Source: Steroidobacteraceae bacterium (lineage in GTDB: Bacteria > Pseudomonadota > Gammaproteobacteria > Steroidobacterales > Steroidobacteraceae). From it: a DNA stretch of 52,834 nt. Position numbers and translations under genes: made by a program. Below the pieces are notes generated by a model. It did not search any database. It saw nothing but the letters and a program-made list of their open reading frames with translations, and had not been told where the DNA came from. The stretch lies in contig JAPZRU010000024.1 of NCBI GenBank assembly GCA_027531255.1, forward strand, positions 1 through 52,834, read 5' to 3'. Below are positions 42,001 through 49,580 of the stretch, piece by piece (positions within the stretch are counted from its first letter, which is position 1; each line of letters begins with the position of its first letter).

Positions 42001-42170
42001 ATCGTCGGCAGCTCGACCTCGGGCATCGGCGCGATCGGCATGCGCGGGAAGGCGATCGCTCCGAGCAACAGCACGCCGAGCGCCAGCAGCGCCGTGCCGA
42101 CCGGGTGCCGGATGCACCAAGTGGACAGCGCGCCGCGGCGCGCGCCGGCACCCGCGTCAGCCGGCGGCAT
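39042..42170 (-). CDS. RND-family multidrug efflux permease (MdtB/MdtC/AcrB-like)
   Basis: Proton-driven inner-membrane pump of 1042 residues with the standard duplicated layout: helix 1, periplasmic domain, helices 2-7, second periplasmic domain, and the remaining helices. The proton-relay pair is visible as V-G-F-V-V-D-D-A-I-V-V-V-E-N-I. The end has G-I-V-M-K-N-G-I-L-L-V-D-F-A-L and R-F-R-P-I-V-M-T-T-I-A-A-M-L-G-A-V-P-L of the MdtBC subgroup. The start overlaps the adaptor gene by 14 bp, and the stop overlaps the D-threonine aldolase-like gene. No outer-membrane channel is in the operon; it may borrow a TolC-like partner. Confidence 0.95.
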   Translation of the reverse strand: MPPADAGAGARRGALSTWCIRHPVGTALLALGVLLLGAIAFPRMPIAPMPEVELPTMTVNASLPGASPETMASSVATPLEVELSGVPGIREMTSNSTLGSTSITLQFELSKDITVAAQEVQAAINAASRQLPRDMPSLPTWRKGNPNDSPILALRMQSDLMPSTQLSDLAEVFVARRLSQVNGVSEVNLFGQRKPALRVQASPEKAAALGLGLADLREVLQSASVNQAKGAIYGRDRVSTIATNDQIFEPGEYGALIVAYRDGAPVFLRDVARIVIGPENAYVGSWQNGRPGIYIMVRRQPGANIVSTAEAVKAALPDIRAQLPASVELEVLNDRTRTIRATLDEAELTLVLTFALVIVVMGAFLRQVSATAIVGGVLALALVASVGAMYLLGFSFNNMTVVALILAVGFVVDDAIVVVENIHRRLEAGAAMREAALEGAAEIAPTVVAISLALVAAFIPLLLMGGVVGRIFREFAGTLTAAILFSMLASLTLAPMLAARFMKPMAHAAAGGTSFSDRLVARYDRGLTWALARQRTVLAIFAGTVAVAVASYVLVPKGFFPLQDTAYIVGSSRAADDVSFDDMVRKHHALAEILAKDDAIQAIGHVVGPSGPNPNIANGRFYVVLKDRGDRDVSSEELIDRLRPQLAQVPGISLVLRTQQDINLTGRGSRSQYAYVLTGADSGTLGQWAGRLTEALREQPEFRDVSNEMQLGAAVTRLTIDRVAAARFGFRAEDVNQVLYDAFGQRQIGEYQTETNQYRVILEVDERQRGRVDSLQQLYLRSPATGRMVPLSSFARLESPGVGPLSIAHDGMFPSATLSFNLRPGVALGDGIEAVERTVAALGMPSTVKGEFRGNAAAFQDSLATQPFLILAALAAVYIILGVLYESFVHPLTIISTLPSAGVGAILSLWAAGQDFSVMGLMGVILLIGIVMKNGILLVDFALEGQRRGLSARDAIHEACLVRFRPIVMTTIAAMLGAVPLMSGIGTGAELRQPLGIAVFGGLAISQLLTLFTTPVIYVALSRGAAAGAAGAPAAAPEPVHP

Positions 42171-43311
42171 CCGCGCCTCCCGCGGGCGCGACGAGCTTCA
42201 CCGCGCTGCCGTCCCTGAGCCGCGACTGGCCGTCGACGACCAGTTCGTCGCCCGGCGCGACGCCGCGGGCGATCACGACGAGGTCCTCGTCGCGGTAGCG
42301 GGTCTCGACGGGCACGACCTCCGCCTTGCCGTCGCGCACGCGGTACACGAAGGCGCCCGCGAGCCCTTCGTTGACGGCGCGTGCGGGGACCACCGTGACG
42401 TCCTCGCTGAGGCCGGTCTCGACCTGCAGCGCGACGAACTGCCCCGGCCACAGGCGACCGTCCGGGTTCGCGAACTCGGCGCGCACGCGCAGCGTGCCGG
42501 TGGCGGTGTCGATCTGGTTGTCGAAGCTCGCGATCCGGCCGGCCGCGAGCTCGGTGCCGGCGTCGCGGTCGTAGGCGACGACGCGCCGCCCGCGGCGACC
42601 GTCCGGACCCGCGTCGAGCGCGCCGAGCGCGGCCTGCGGCACGGTGAACACCACCGAGATCGGGTCCACCTGCGTGACCGTGACGATGCCGCCCTCGGCG
42701 CCGGCCTGCACGAGATTGCCCGGATCGATCCTGCGGATGCCGACGCGCCCGCGGACGGGCGCGACGATGCGCGTGTAGCCGAGCTCGACCCGGTGCGCCT
42801 CGATCGCGGCCTCCGCAGCGGCGATGCCCGCCTTCAGCTGCTCGACCCGCGCGGCCTGCTGGTCGATCGCCTGCCGCGGCACGATGCGCGGGTCGCCGAG
42901 CTCGCGGTAACGCGCGAGGTCGAGCTCGGCGCTGCGCAGCTCCGCCTCGCGGCTGGCCTTCTCGGCCTCGGCCCGCGCGAGGTTCGCGCGGATCGTGCGA
43001 TCGTCGATGCGCGCGAGCAGCGCTCCGCGCTCGACGAGCTGGCCTTCGTCGAACAGCACCGCCGTGACGACGCCGGTGACCTGCGGGCGGAGCACCACGG
43101 TCTGCAGAGACTGCACGGTGCCGATGCTCGCGATGCGGTGGACCACGTCGCGCCGCTGCACGGCCGCGACCGACACCGGCACCGGGTCGGGCTTGCGGGC
43201 GGCCTTCGCGTCCGAGGACTGGAACGCGCGCCAGGCGGGAATCGCCGCGACCGCGACGATCGCGACGACGACGAGCAGCAGGACGCGATGTCTCGGCAGT
43301 GCTGGCAGCAT
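42157..43311 (-). CDS. RND efflux periplasmic adaptor (MdtA-like)
   Basis: Membrane-fusion protein of 384 residues, N-terminal anchor V-L-L-L-V-V-V-A-I-V-A-V-A. The first lipoyl half contains V-T-G-V-V-T-A-V-L-F-D-E-G-Q-L-V. A helical hairpin spans about 110-170, and the second lipoyl half is V-A-P-V-R-G-R-V-G-I-R-R-I-D-P-G-N-L-V. Beta-barrel and membrane-proximal domains follow. It is the first gene of the RND operon. The 264-bp region upstream, shared with the divergent racemase gene, holds two LysR boxes, one for each direction. Confidence 0.93.
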   Translation of the reverse strand: MLPALPRHRVLLLVVVAIVAVAAIPAWRAFQSSDAKAARKPDPVPVSVAAVQRRDVVHRIASIGTVQSLQTVVLRPQVTGVVTAVLFDEGQLVERGALLARIDDRTIRANLARAEAEKASREAELRSAELDLARYRELGDPRIVPRQAIDQQAARVEQLKAGIAAAEAAIEAHRVELGYTRIVAPVRGRVGIRRIDPGNLVQAGAEGGIVTVTQVDPISVVFTVPQAALGALDAGPDGRRGRRVVAYDRDAGTELAAGRIASFDNQIDTATGTLRVRAEFANPDGRLWPGQFVALQVETGLSEDVTVVPARAVNEGLAGAFVYRVRDGKAEVVPVETRYRDEDLVVIARGVAPGDELVVDGQSRLRDGSAVKLVAPAGGADAAG

Positions 43312-43345
43312 GGCGGACCGACGGGCGGCGGGCGAACGCCGTCAC

Positions 43346-43411
43346 AGCATACGGCCTGCCCCGTAGTGCCGGCGCGCCGTGCGCGCGGGGTCGCATAACC
43401 GGCGCTCATGC
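43346..43411 (-). promoter_or_regulatory. LysR box D and -10 of the RND/aldolase operon
   Basis: Read on the minus strand, box D (plus 43393-43411) is GCATGAG-N5-GTTATGC, the same half-degenerate form as box A. A -10-like TATGCT (plus 43346-43351) begins 42 bp beyond the box, the same distance as at the TonB receptor promoter. The -35 region is not recognisable, as expected of an activator-dependent promoter. The TTTTCAT element seen at the other sites is absent here. Confidence 0.5.
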
Positions 43412-43446
43412 GCGGCCGCCGCGGTCAGCCGCGCGGCGCTGGCACC

Positions 43447-43509
43447 GCATAACGGCGAGTTATGCGTCTGTCCCACCTTTTGATGCGAGCGGGCGACCCG
43501 CTTTGCTAA
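43447..43509 (+). promoter_or_regulatory. LysR box B and promoter of the racemase-symporter unit
   Basis: Box B at 43447-43465 is a perfect 7-bp inverted repeat, GCATAAC-N5-GTTATGC (T-N11-A). The conserved TTTTGAT lies at 43478-43484, a -35-like TTGATG at 43480-43485, an 18-bp spacer, and the -10-like TGCTAA at 43504-43509. The racemase ATG follows at 43576. It shares the intergenic region with box D, which faces the other way. Confidence 0.65.
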
Positions 43510-43575
43510 CGTCGATGGGCGCTCCCCGGCGTACCCGTGCGGGCGCACGACGCCGACCATGGGAGTGCCACCGCG

Positions 43576-45033
43576 ATGACGAGGACGGCCAGGCGCGAAC
43601 GCTCGTTCGGCGTCGTGGGCGGCCTCGCGCCTGCGGCCGACCGGCACCTGCTGGAACGGCTCGCCGCCGAGGCCGCCGCGCGGCCCGACGCCGCCAGCTT
43701 CGAGTTCGCCTACGACGCGCGGCTCGCGGCGCGCGCCGGCGAGCCGCACGCCACCACCTCCGAACTCCTGATGCGCGTGTACGACGGCATCGACGCGTTC
43801 GAGGCGCGGGGCGTCGGCACCGCGGTGCTGCCGCTGTTCCTCGAGCCCGACTTCGCGGGCGAGCTGCAGTCCAACTCGCCGCTGCCGATCGTCGAGCCGG
43901 TCGGCGCGCTGCGCGCGCACGTGCGCGCGGAACATCCGCGCGCGCGGCGCCTCGGCGTGCTCGACACCGCCGACCGCCCGCGACCCGGCCCGTACGAGCC
44001 GCACTTCCCCGCGGGCGAGTACCAGCTGCTGCACGCCGGCGACGCGGCGGGCATCGACCGCGTGCGGCAGGCGCTGCACGGTGCCGGCGGGCTCGCCTCG
44101 GGCGTCGCCGGCGAGCGCGCGCGCGAACTGCTGCGCGCGGCCTGCGAGGACCTCGTGCGCCGCGGTGCGGAGCTGATCCTGCCGGGCGCGCCGGAGATCG
44201 CGCTCGTGGCCGCCGACCTCGCCGCGGCGGGGCTGCCGGTGGTCGACCACCACCGCGTGCTCGCGCAGCACGCGGTGTCCGGCCGCTTCGCGCCGGTGCC
44301 GCGTCCGTTCAAGCTCGGCGTGGTCGGCGGCGTCGGGCCCGCGGCGACGCTCGACTTCCTGCAGAAGGTGATGCGCAACACGCCGGCGCGCCGCGACCAG
44401 GACCACCTGCGGCTCGTCGTCGAGCAGAACCCGCAGATCCCGGACCGCACCGAGCACCTCGTCGGCGACGGCGTCGACCCGACGCTCGCGCTGTACGCGA
44501 CCTGCAAGAAGCTGCAGGCCGGGCAGGCCGACCTGATCGCGATCCCGTGCAACACCGCGCATGCGTTCGTCGAGGAGATCCAGTCGCACCTGCGCATCCC
44601 GATCGTGAACATGATGACCGAGACCGCCGGGCACCTGCGCGAGGCCTACCCCGCGCTGCGGCGCGTGGGCCTGCTGGCGACGACGGGCACGGTCGCGAGC
44701 GGCGTGTACCGGCGCGCGCTCGAGGCGCGCGGGCTCGAGCAGGTCGTGCCGCGCCCGGCGCCGCAGGCGCGGGTGATGAACGCGATCTACGGGCCGCGCG
44801 GCGTCAAGGCGGGCTACACCGCGGGCGAGTGCGTCGACGACGTCGCCGCCGCCATCGACGACCTGGTCGAGCAGGACGTCGCGGTGATGATTCTCGGCTG
44901 CACCGAGCTGCCGCTGCTGTTCCCCGAGCTCGAGGTGACGAGCCGGAGCGGGCGCCGCGTGACGCTGGTCGACCCGACCGAGATCCTCGCGGTACGCTGC
45001 GTGTCGCAGGCGATGGCCCGGGCGGGCGCTTGA
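43576..45033 (+). CDS. Double-domain aspartate/glutamate racemase family protein
   Basis: Protein of 485 residues made of two Asp/Glu-racemase-like domains. The C-terminal domain (about 255-485) is intact: V-V-G-G-V-G-P-A-A-T, the first catalytic cysteine in A-I-P-C-N-T-A-H, and the second in I-L-G-C-T-E-L-P. The N-terminal domain (about 10-240) keeps the opening V-V-G-G-L-A-P-A-A and the overall strand pattern. At the catalytic positions, however, it has V-L-P-L-F-L and L-P-G-A-P-E, so both cysteines are gone. It is therefore a racemase fused to an inactive sister domain that may bind ligand or hold the dimer-like fold. Product: interconversion of L- and D-Asp, Glu or a related acidic amino acid. 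ATG at 43576 follows a GGGAG. A dicarboxylate symporter gene lies 58 bp downstream. Confidence 0.88.
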   Translation: MTRTARRERSFGVVGGLAPAADRHLLERLAAEAAARPDAASFEFAYDARLAARAGEPHATTSELLMRVYDGIDAFEARGVGTAVLPLFLEPDFAGELQSNSPLPIVEPVGALRAHVRAEHPRARRLGVLDTADRPRPGPYEPHFPAGEYQLLHAGDAAGIDRVRQALHGAGGLASGVAGERARELLRAACEDLVRRGAELILPGAPEIALVAADLAAAGLPVVDHHRVLAQHAVSGRFAPVPRPFKLGVVGGVGPAATLDFLQKVMRNTPARRDQDHLRLVVEQNPQIPDRTEHLVGDGVDPTLALYATCKKLQAGQADLIAIPCNTAHAFVEEIQSHLRIPIVNMMTETAGHLREAYPALRRVGLLATTGTVASGVYRRALEARGLEQVVPRPAPQARVMNAIYGPRGVKAGYTAGECVDDVAAAIDDLVEQDVAVMILGCTELPLLFPELEVTSRSGRRVTLVDPTEILAVRCVSQAMARAGA

Positions 45034-45091
45034 CCCGGAAGGTCCGTCCGCGGCGCCCCCGGTCGAGGTTCGCCGGTCCCGGGGGGGGTCG

Positions 45092-46405
45092 ATGAGCTCG
45101 AAACGGCTGACGGCCTGGATCGTCGCGGGCCTCGTGCTCGGCATGGTGGTGGGCTACGCCGTCAACGTGTCGGCCAGCCCCGCGGGCGCCGCGCGGTTCG
45201 CCGAGATCGCGAACCTGCTGCCGTTCGCGTTCCTGCGCCTGATCAAGATGATCATCGCGCCGCTCGTGTTCACGACGCTGGTGGTCGGCATCGCGAAGAT
45301 GGGCGACATCGCGACCGTCGGCCGCATCGGCGGCAAGGCGCTCGCCTGGTTCATCTTCGCCTCGCTGATCTCGCTCACGCTCGGCCTGGTGCTCGTGCAG
45401 TGGTTCGAGCCGGGCCGCGCGATGAGCCTGCCGCTGCCGCCCGCGGAAGCGAGTTCCGGCGTCAGCGCGGGCGCGATGACCATGAAGGGCTTCATCGAGT
45501 CGACGCTGCCGGCCAGCGTGATCGCCGCGATGGCCGACAACGAGATCCTGCCGATCGTCGTGTTCTCGCTGTTCTTCGGCACCGCGATGGCCGCGCTCGG
45601 CGAGCGCACGAAGGGCGTGCTGAACGCGCTAGACGCGGTCGCGCACGTGATGCTGAAGGTCACCGGCTTCGTGATGCTGTTCGCGCCGCTCGCGGTGTTC
45701 GGCGCGCTGGCGGCCACCGTCGCGAAGCAGGGGCTCGACGTAATCCGCGTCTACGGCATCTTCGTCACCGAGTTCTACTTCTCGCTCGCGATCCTGTGGG
45801 CGATCCTGATCGGGCTCGGTCTCCTGATCATCGGCGGCAGCGTGTTCCGGCTGGTCCGGCGCATCCGCGAGCCGGTGCTGCTCGCGTTCTCGACCGCGAG
45901 CTCCGAGGCCGCCTACCCGCGCACGCTGGAGGAGCTCGAGCGGTTCGGTTGCAGCAACCGCGTCGCGAGCTTCGTGCTGCCGGTCGGCTACTCGTTCAAC
46001 CTCGACGGCTCGATGATGTACTGCACGTTCGCCGTGCTGTTCCTGGCGCAGGTGTACGGCATCGAGCTGTCGATCGCGCAGCAGATCCTGATGGTCGCGA
46101 TCCTGATGCTGACCTCGAAGGGCATCGCGGGCGTGCCGCGGGCGTCGCTCGTCGTGGTCGCCGCGACGCTCGGCCAGTTCGGCATCCCGGAGGCCGGCAT
46201 GCTGCTGCTGCTCGGCATCGACCACTTCCTCGACATGGGCCGCTCGGCGACCAACGTGGTCGGCAACAGCATCGCGACCGCGATCGTCTCGAAGTGGGAG
46301 GGCGAACTGCGCGCCGGTGCCGCAGGCGACGGGCCGCTCCCGGCGGCCGCGGGCGGCCCGGCCGCCGAGGCCCCGAGCGGCCCCGCACCGGAACGGAGCA
46401 GCTGA
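45092..46405 (+). CDS. Dicarboxylate/amino acid:cation symporter (DAACS family)
   Basis: Inner-membrane secondary transporter of 437 residues that takes up Glu, Asp or C4-dicarboxylates with Na+ or H+. Family motifs: a serine-rich reentrant loop F-S-T-A-S-S-E-A-A-Y-P-R-T-L-E-E-L-E, where A-A-Y replaces the common A-T-L. Others are Y-S-F-N-L-D-G-S-M-M-Y-C-T (usually S-F-N-L-D-G-T), G-V-P-R-A-S-L-V-V-V-A-A-T-L, and T-N-V-V-G-N-S-I-A-T-A-I-V-S-K-W-E-G-E-L. These substitutions in the binding hairpins suggest a modified substrate. The C-terminus is a Gly/Ala/Pro-rich tail. It is coupled to the racemase upstream, implying an acidic amino acid substrate. Confidence 0.93.
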   Translation: MSSKRLTAWIVAGLVLGMVVGYAVNVSASPAGAARFAEIANLLPFAFLRLIKMIIAPLVFTTLVVGIAKMGDIATVGRIGGKALAWFIFASLISLTLGLVLVQWFEPGRAMSLPLPPAEASSGVSAGAMTMKGFIESTLPASVIAAMADNEILPIVVFSLFFGTAMAALGERTKGVLNALDAVAHVMLKVTGFVMLFAPLAVFGALAATVAKQGLDVIRVYGIFVTEFYFSLAILWAILIGLGLLIIGGSVFRLVRRIREPVLLAFSTASSEAAYPRTLEELERFGCSNRVASFVLPVGYSFNLDGSMMYCTFAVLFLAQVYGIELSIAQQILMVAILMLTSKGIAGVPRASLVVVAATLGQFGIPEAGMLLLLGIDHFLDMGRSATNVVGNSIATAIVSKWEGELRAGAAGDGPLPAAAGGPAAEAPSGPAPERSS

Positions 46406-46415
46406 TGCGCCGCGA

Positions 46416-46486
46416 GCGCGCATAACGCCGGGTTATGCGCGCGCCCGACCTATTCATTGGTCGGCGCCCGGGCCGCTGCCTATCTT
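46416..46486 (+). promoter_or_regulatory. LysR box C and promoter of the MoxR-DUF58-VWA-M81 operon
   Basis: The best of the four boxes: 11-bp perfect arms (46416-46426 and 46432-46442) around a 5-base centre, containing GCATAAC-N5-GTTATGC at 46420-46438. TATTCATT follows at 46451-46458, bracketed by CCGACC/GGTCGG (46445-46450 and 46459-46464). A -35-like TTGGTC (46457-46462), an 18-bp spacer and the -10 TATCTT (46481-46486) come next. The box begins 11 bp after the symporter stop, so it separates this operon from the previous one. Confidence 0.7.
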
Positions 46487-46512
46487 CGTTACGGACACCG
46501 CGGGAGGACGCG

Positions 46513-47532
<1,020 letters not shown>

Positions 47533-47547
47533 GGGGACGCGCGCGCG

Positions 47548-48483
47548 ATGCATCCCGGCACGGCATCGTTGGCGAGCCGCCTGCGCTCGGCGCCGACGGC
47601 GCTGCTGCAGCGCCTCGAATGGCGGGCGCGGCACGCGGTCAACACCACGGTCAGCGGCGAGTACCGCTCGGCGTTCCGCGGCCGCGGCATGGAGTTCGAC
47701 CAGGTCGTGCGCTACCAGTGGGGCGACGACCCGCGCGACATCGACTGGAACGTGACGGCGCGGCTCGGCGCGCCCTACCGCAAGCGCTTCGTCGAGGAGC
47801 GCGACCTGTCGGTGATCTTCGTGTTCGAGGATGCGCCGGCGCTGCAGTTCGGCAGCGACGGCCGCACGCGGCGCGACACGCTGCTCGAGGCGGTGGCGCT
47901 GCTGATGCTGGTGAGCGGCATCAACCGCGACCGCGTGGGGCTGCTCTACCGTGCGCCGTCGGCGTCGTGGTTCGTGCGTGCCCGGCCCGGCCGGGCCGGC
48001 GCGCTGCGCTGCGCCGCGCGGCTGCTCGCGGCTCCGGCGCCCGCGCTCGACGGTCCGCCCTCGGCTGCGCTGCCGTGGGACTTCATGCGCAGGTTCGCCT
48101 CGCGCGGCAGCGTGCTGGTGTGGGCCGGCCCGTTCGCGCCGACCGAGCTGCCGCGCTCGTGGCCGGAGCTGCAGCACCGCTACCAGCTGGTCGGCATGCG
48201 CGCCGACGATCCGTGGGACGACGGGCTGCCGGAGGACGCGCGGCTCGTCGCCTACGACCCGGTCGCGGGCTGGCTGACGACGCTCGACGGCGGGTCGGCC
48301 GCGGAACGCGCCGCGCACGCCCGCTGGCGCGCGGCCCGCGAGTCGCACTTCGCGGCCCTGTTCCCGAACGAGGACGACCGCCTGCGCGTGCGCAACACCG
48401 AGGACCCGCTGCAGGCGCTGGTCGCGTGGTTCCACCGGCACCGGCACGCCGAGGCGCGCGGTCGCGCGCGGCGCCGCGCATGA
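47548..48483 (+). CDS. DUF58-domain protein of the MoxR/Bat module
   Basis: Protein of 311 residues with the DUF58 core: G-R-G-M-E-F-D-Q-V-V-R-Y-Q-W-G-D-D-P-R-D-I-D-W-N-V-T-A-R, followed by F-V-E-E-R-D-L-S-V-I-F-V-F-E. These begin a degenerate VWA-like fold. DUF58 genes almost always lie between moxR and a VWA gene, as here. It lacks a membrane anchor. Its stop overlaps the next ATG (ATGA at 48480-48483). The molecular role is not established beyond this association. Confidence 0.92.
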   Translation: MHPGTASLASRLRSAPTALLQRLEWRARHAVNTTVSGEYRSAFRGRGMEFDQVVRYQWGDDPRDIDWNVTARLGAPYRKRFVEERDLSVIFVFEDAPALQFGSDGRTRRDTLLEAVALLMLVSGINRDRVGLLYRAPSASWFVRARPGRAGALRCAARLLAAPAPALDGPPSAALPWDFMRRFASRGSVLVWAGPFAPTELPRSWPELQHRYQLVGMRADDPWDDGLPEDARLVAYDPVAGWLTTLDGGSAAERAAHARWRAARESHFAALFPNEDDRLRVRNTEDPLQALVAWFHRHRHAEARGRARRRA

Positions 48484-49580
48484 TCGGCGCCTCGTTCCAC
48501 GACCCGCTGTGGCTGCTGCTGCTGGCGCTGCTGCCCGCCGCGTGGCTGCTGCGGCGCCGGCGCCGCGTGCACGCGGTCGTGGTGCCGGACGCGCACGCGT
48601 GGCACGCGCCGCGCGCCACCGCGCGGCTGGCGGCCCCGGTCGTGCTCGCGTACCTCGGGCTCGCGCTGCTGGTGGTCGCGCTGGCCCGGCCGCAGGTCCA
48701 CCGGCCGCTCGGCGACGACGCGCGCGCCGGCTACGACCTCGTGCTGGCGATCGACCTGTCGACCAGCATGTACGCCGAGGACTTCCAGCGCGGCGGCGTC
48801 ACCACCAACCGGCTGCAGGCGATCAAGCCGATCATCGCCGCGTTCATCGGCCAGCGCCCGAACGACCGGATCGGCATCGTCGTGTTCGCGGGCCGCGCCT
48901 ACACCTTCGCGCCGCTGACCTTCGACCACGAATGGCTGCGGCGCCAGTCCGCGCGCCTGTCGATCGGCATCGTCGAGGACGGCACCGCGGTCGGCGACGC
49001 GATCGGCGTCGCCCTGTCGCGGCTGCGCGAGGGCCGGCAGGACGGCGGCGACGCGCGCCGCGAGGGCCAGTTCGTCGTGCTGCTGACCGACGGCTCGAGC
49101 AACAAGGGCTCGCTGGACCCGCGGATGGCGGCGCAGCTCGCGGCGGAGGAGGGCGTGCCCATCTACACGATCGGCGCCGGCGCCGAGGGGCTCGTGCCGA
49201 CGCCCGTGTTCGACTGGGCCGGCAAGCGCATCGGCACCGAGATGAAGGCGTCCGAGATCGACTCGCTCGTGCTGCGCGACATCGCCGAGACCACGGGCGG
49301 CCTGTTCTTCCGCGCCACGGACCCGAACGCCGTGCGCGAGGCGTTCGCGCGCATCGACGCGGCGCAGAAGATCGACTTCGACGCGCCGCCGCCGGTCGTC
49401 AGCCACGACCTGTTCCAGCTGCCCGCCGGCGCCGGCAGCGCACTGCTCGCGCTCGCCGCACTGCTCACGCATTTCCGCGACGGGATCCGCCGATCCCTCG
49501 CCGCGATCACCGCCGCAAGGTCCCCGCTCCTGGCCCGCGCGGCACCTGACCAGTCTCTCCGGGGAGGACACTCACGATGA
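48480..49580 (+). CDS. VWA-domain membrane protein, BatA-like
   Basis: Inner-membrane protein of 366 residues. An N-terminal helix pair (D-P-L-W-L-L-L-L-A-L-L-P-A-A-W-L-L and V-L-A-Y-L-G-L-A-L-L-V-V-A-L-A-R-P-Q) has the Bat A-L-A-R-P-Q end. A VWA domain has an intact metal site (A-I-D-L-S-T-S-M-Y near residues 86-94) and L-L-T-D-G-S-S-N-K-G. A C-terminal helix at about residues 320-335 is followed by a basic tail. It overlaps its neighbours on both sides by ATGA, so it is tightly coupled to DUF58 and the peptidase. Together with the BatB-like and BatE-like genes in the lysR operon this makes a complete but split Bat set. Confidence 0.9.
   Translation: MIGASFHDPLWLLLLALLPAAWLLRRRRRVHAVVVPDAHAWHAPRATARLAAPVVLAYLGLALLVVALARPQVHRPLGDDARAGYDLVLAIDLSTSMYAEDFQRGGVTTNRLQAIKPIIAAFIGQRPNDRIGIVVFAGRAYTFAPLTFDHEWLRRQSARLSIGIVEDGTAVGDAIGVALSRLREGRQDGGDARREGQFVVLLTDGSSNKGSLDPRMAAQLAAEEGVPIYTIGAGAEGLVPTPVFDWAGKRIGTEMKASEIDSLVLRDIAETTGGLFFRATDPNAVREAFARIDAAQKIDFDAPPPVVSHDLFQLPAGAGSALLALAALLTHFRDGIRRSLAAITAARSPLLARAAPDQSLRGGHSR

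Noticed and set aside
37921-45033. A beta-hydroxyaspartate cycle locus
   Set aside because: The D-threonine-aldolase-family enzyme could be a hydroxyaspartate aldolase, but the dehydratase, iminosuccinate reductase and aminotransferase partners of that cycle are not seen.
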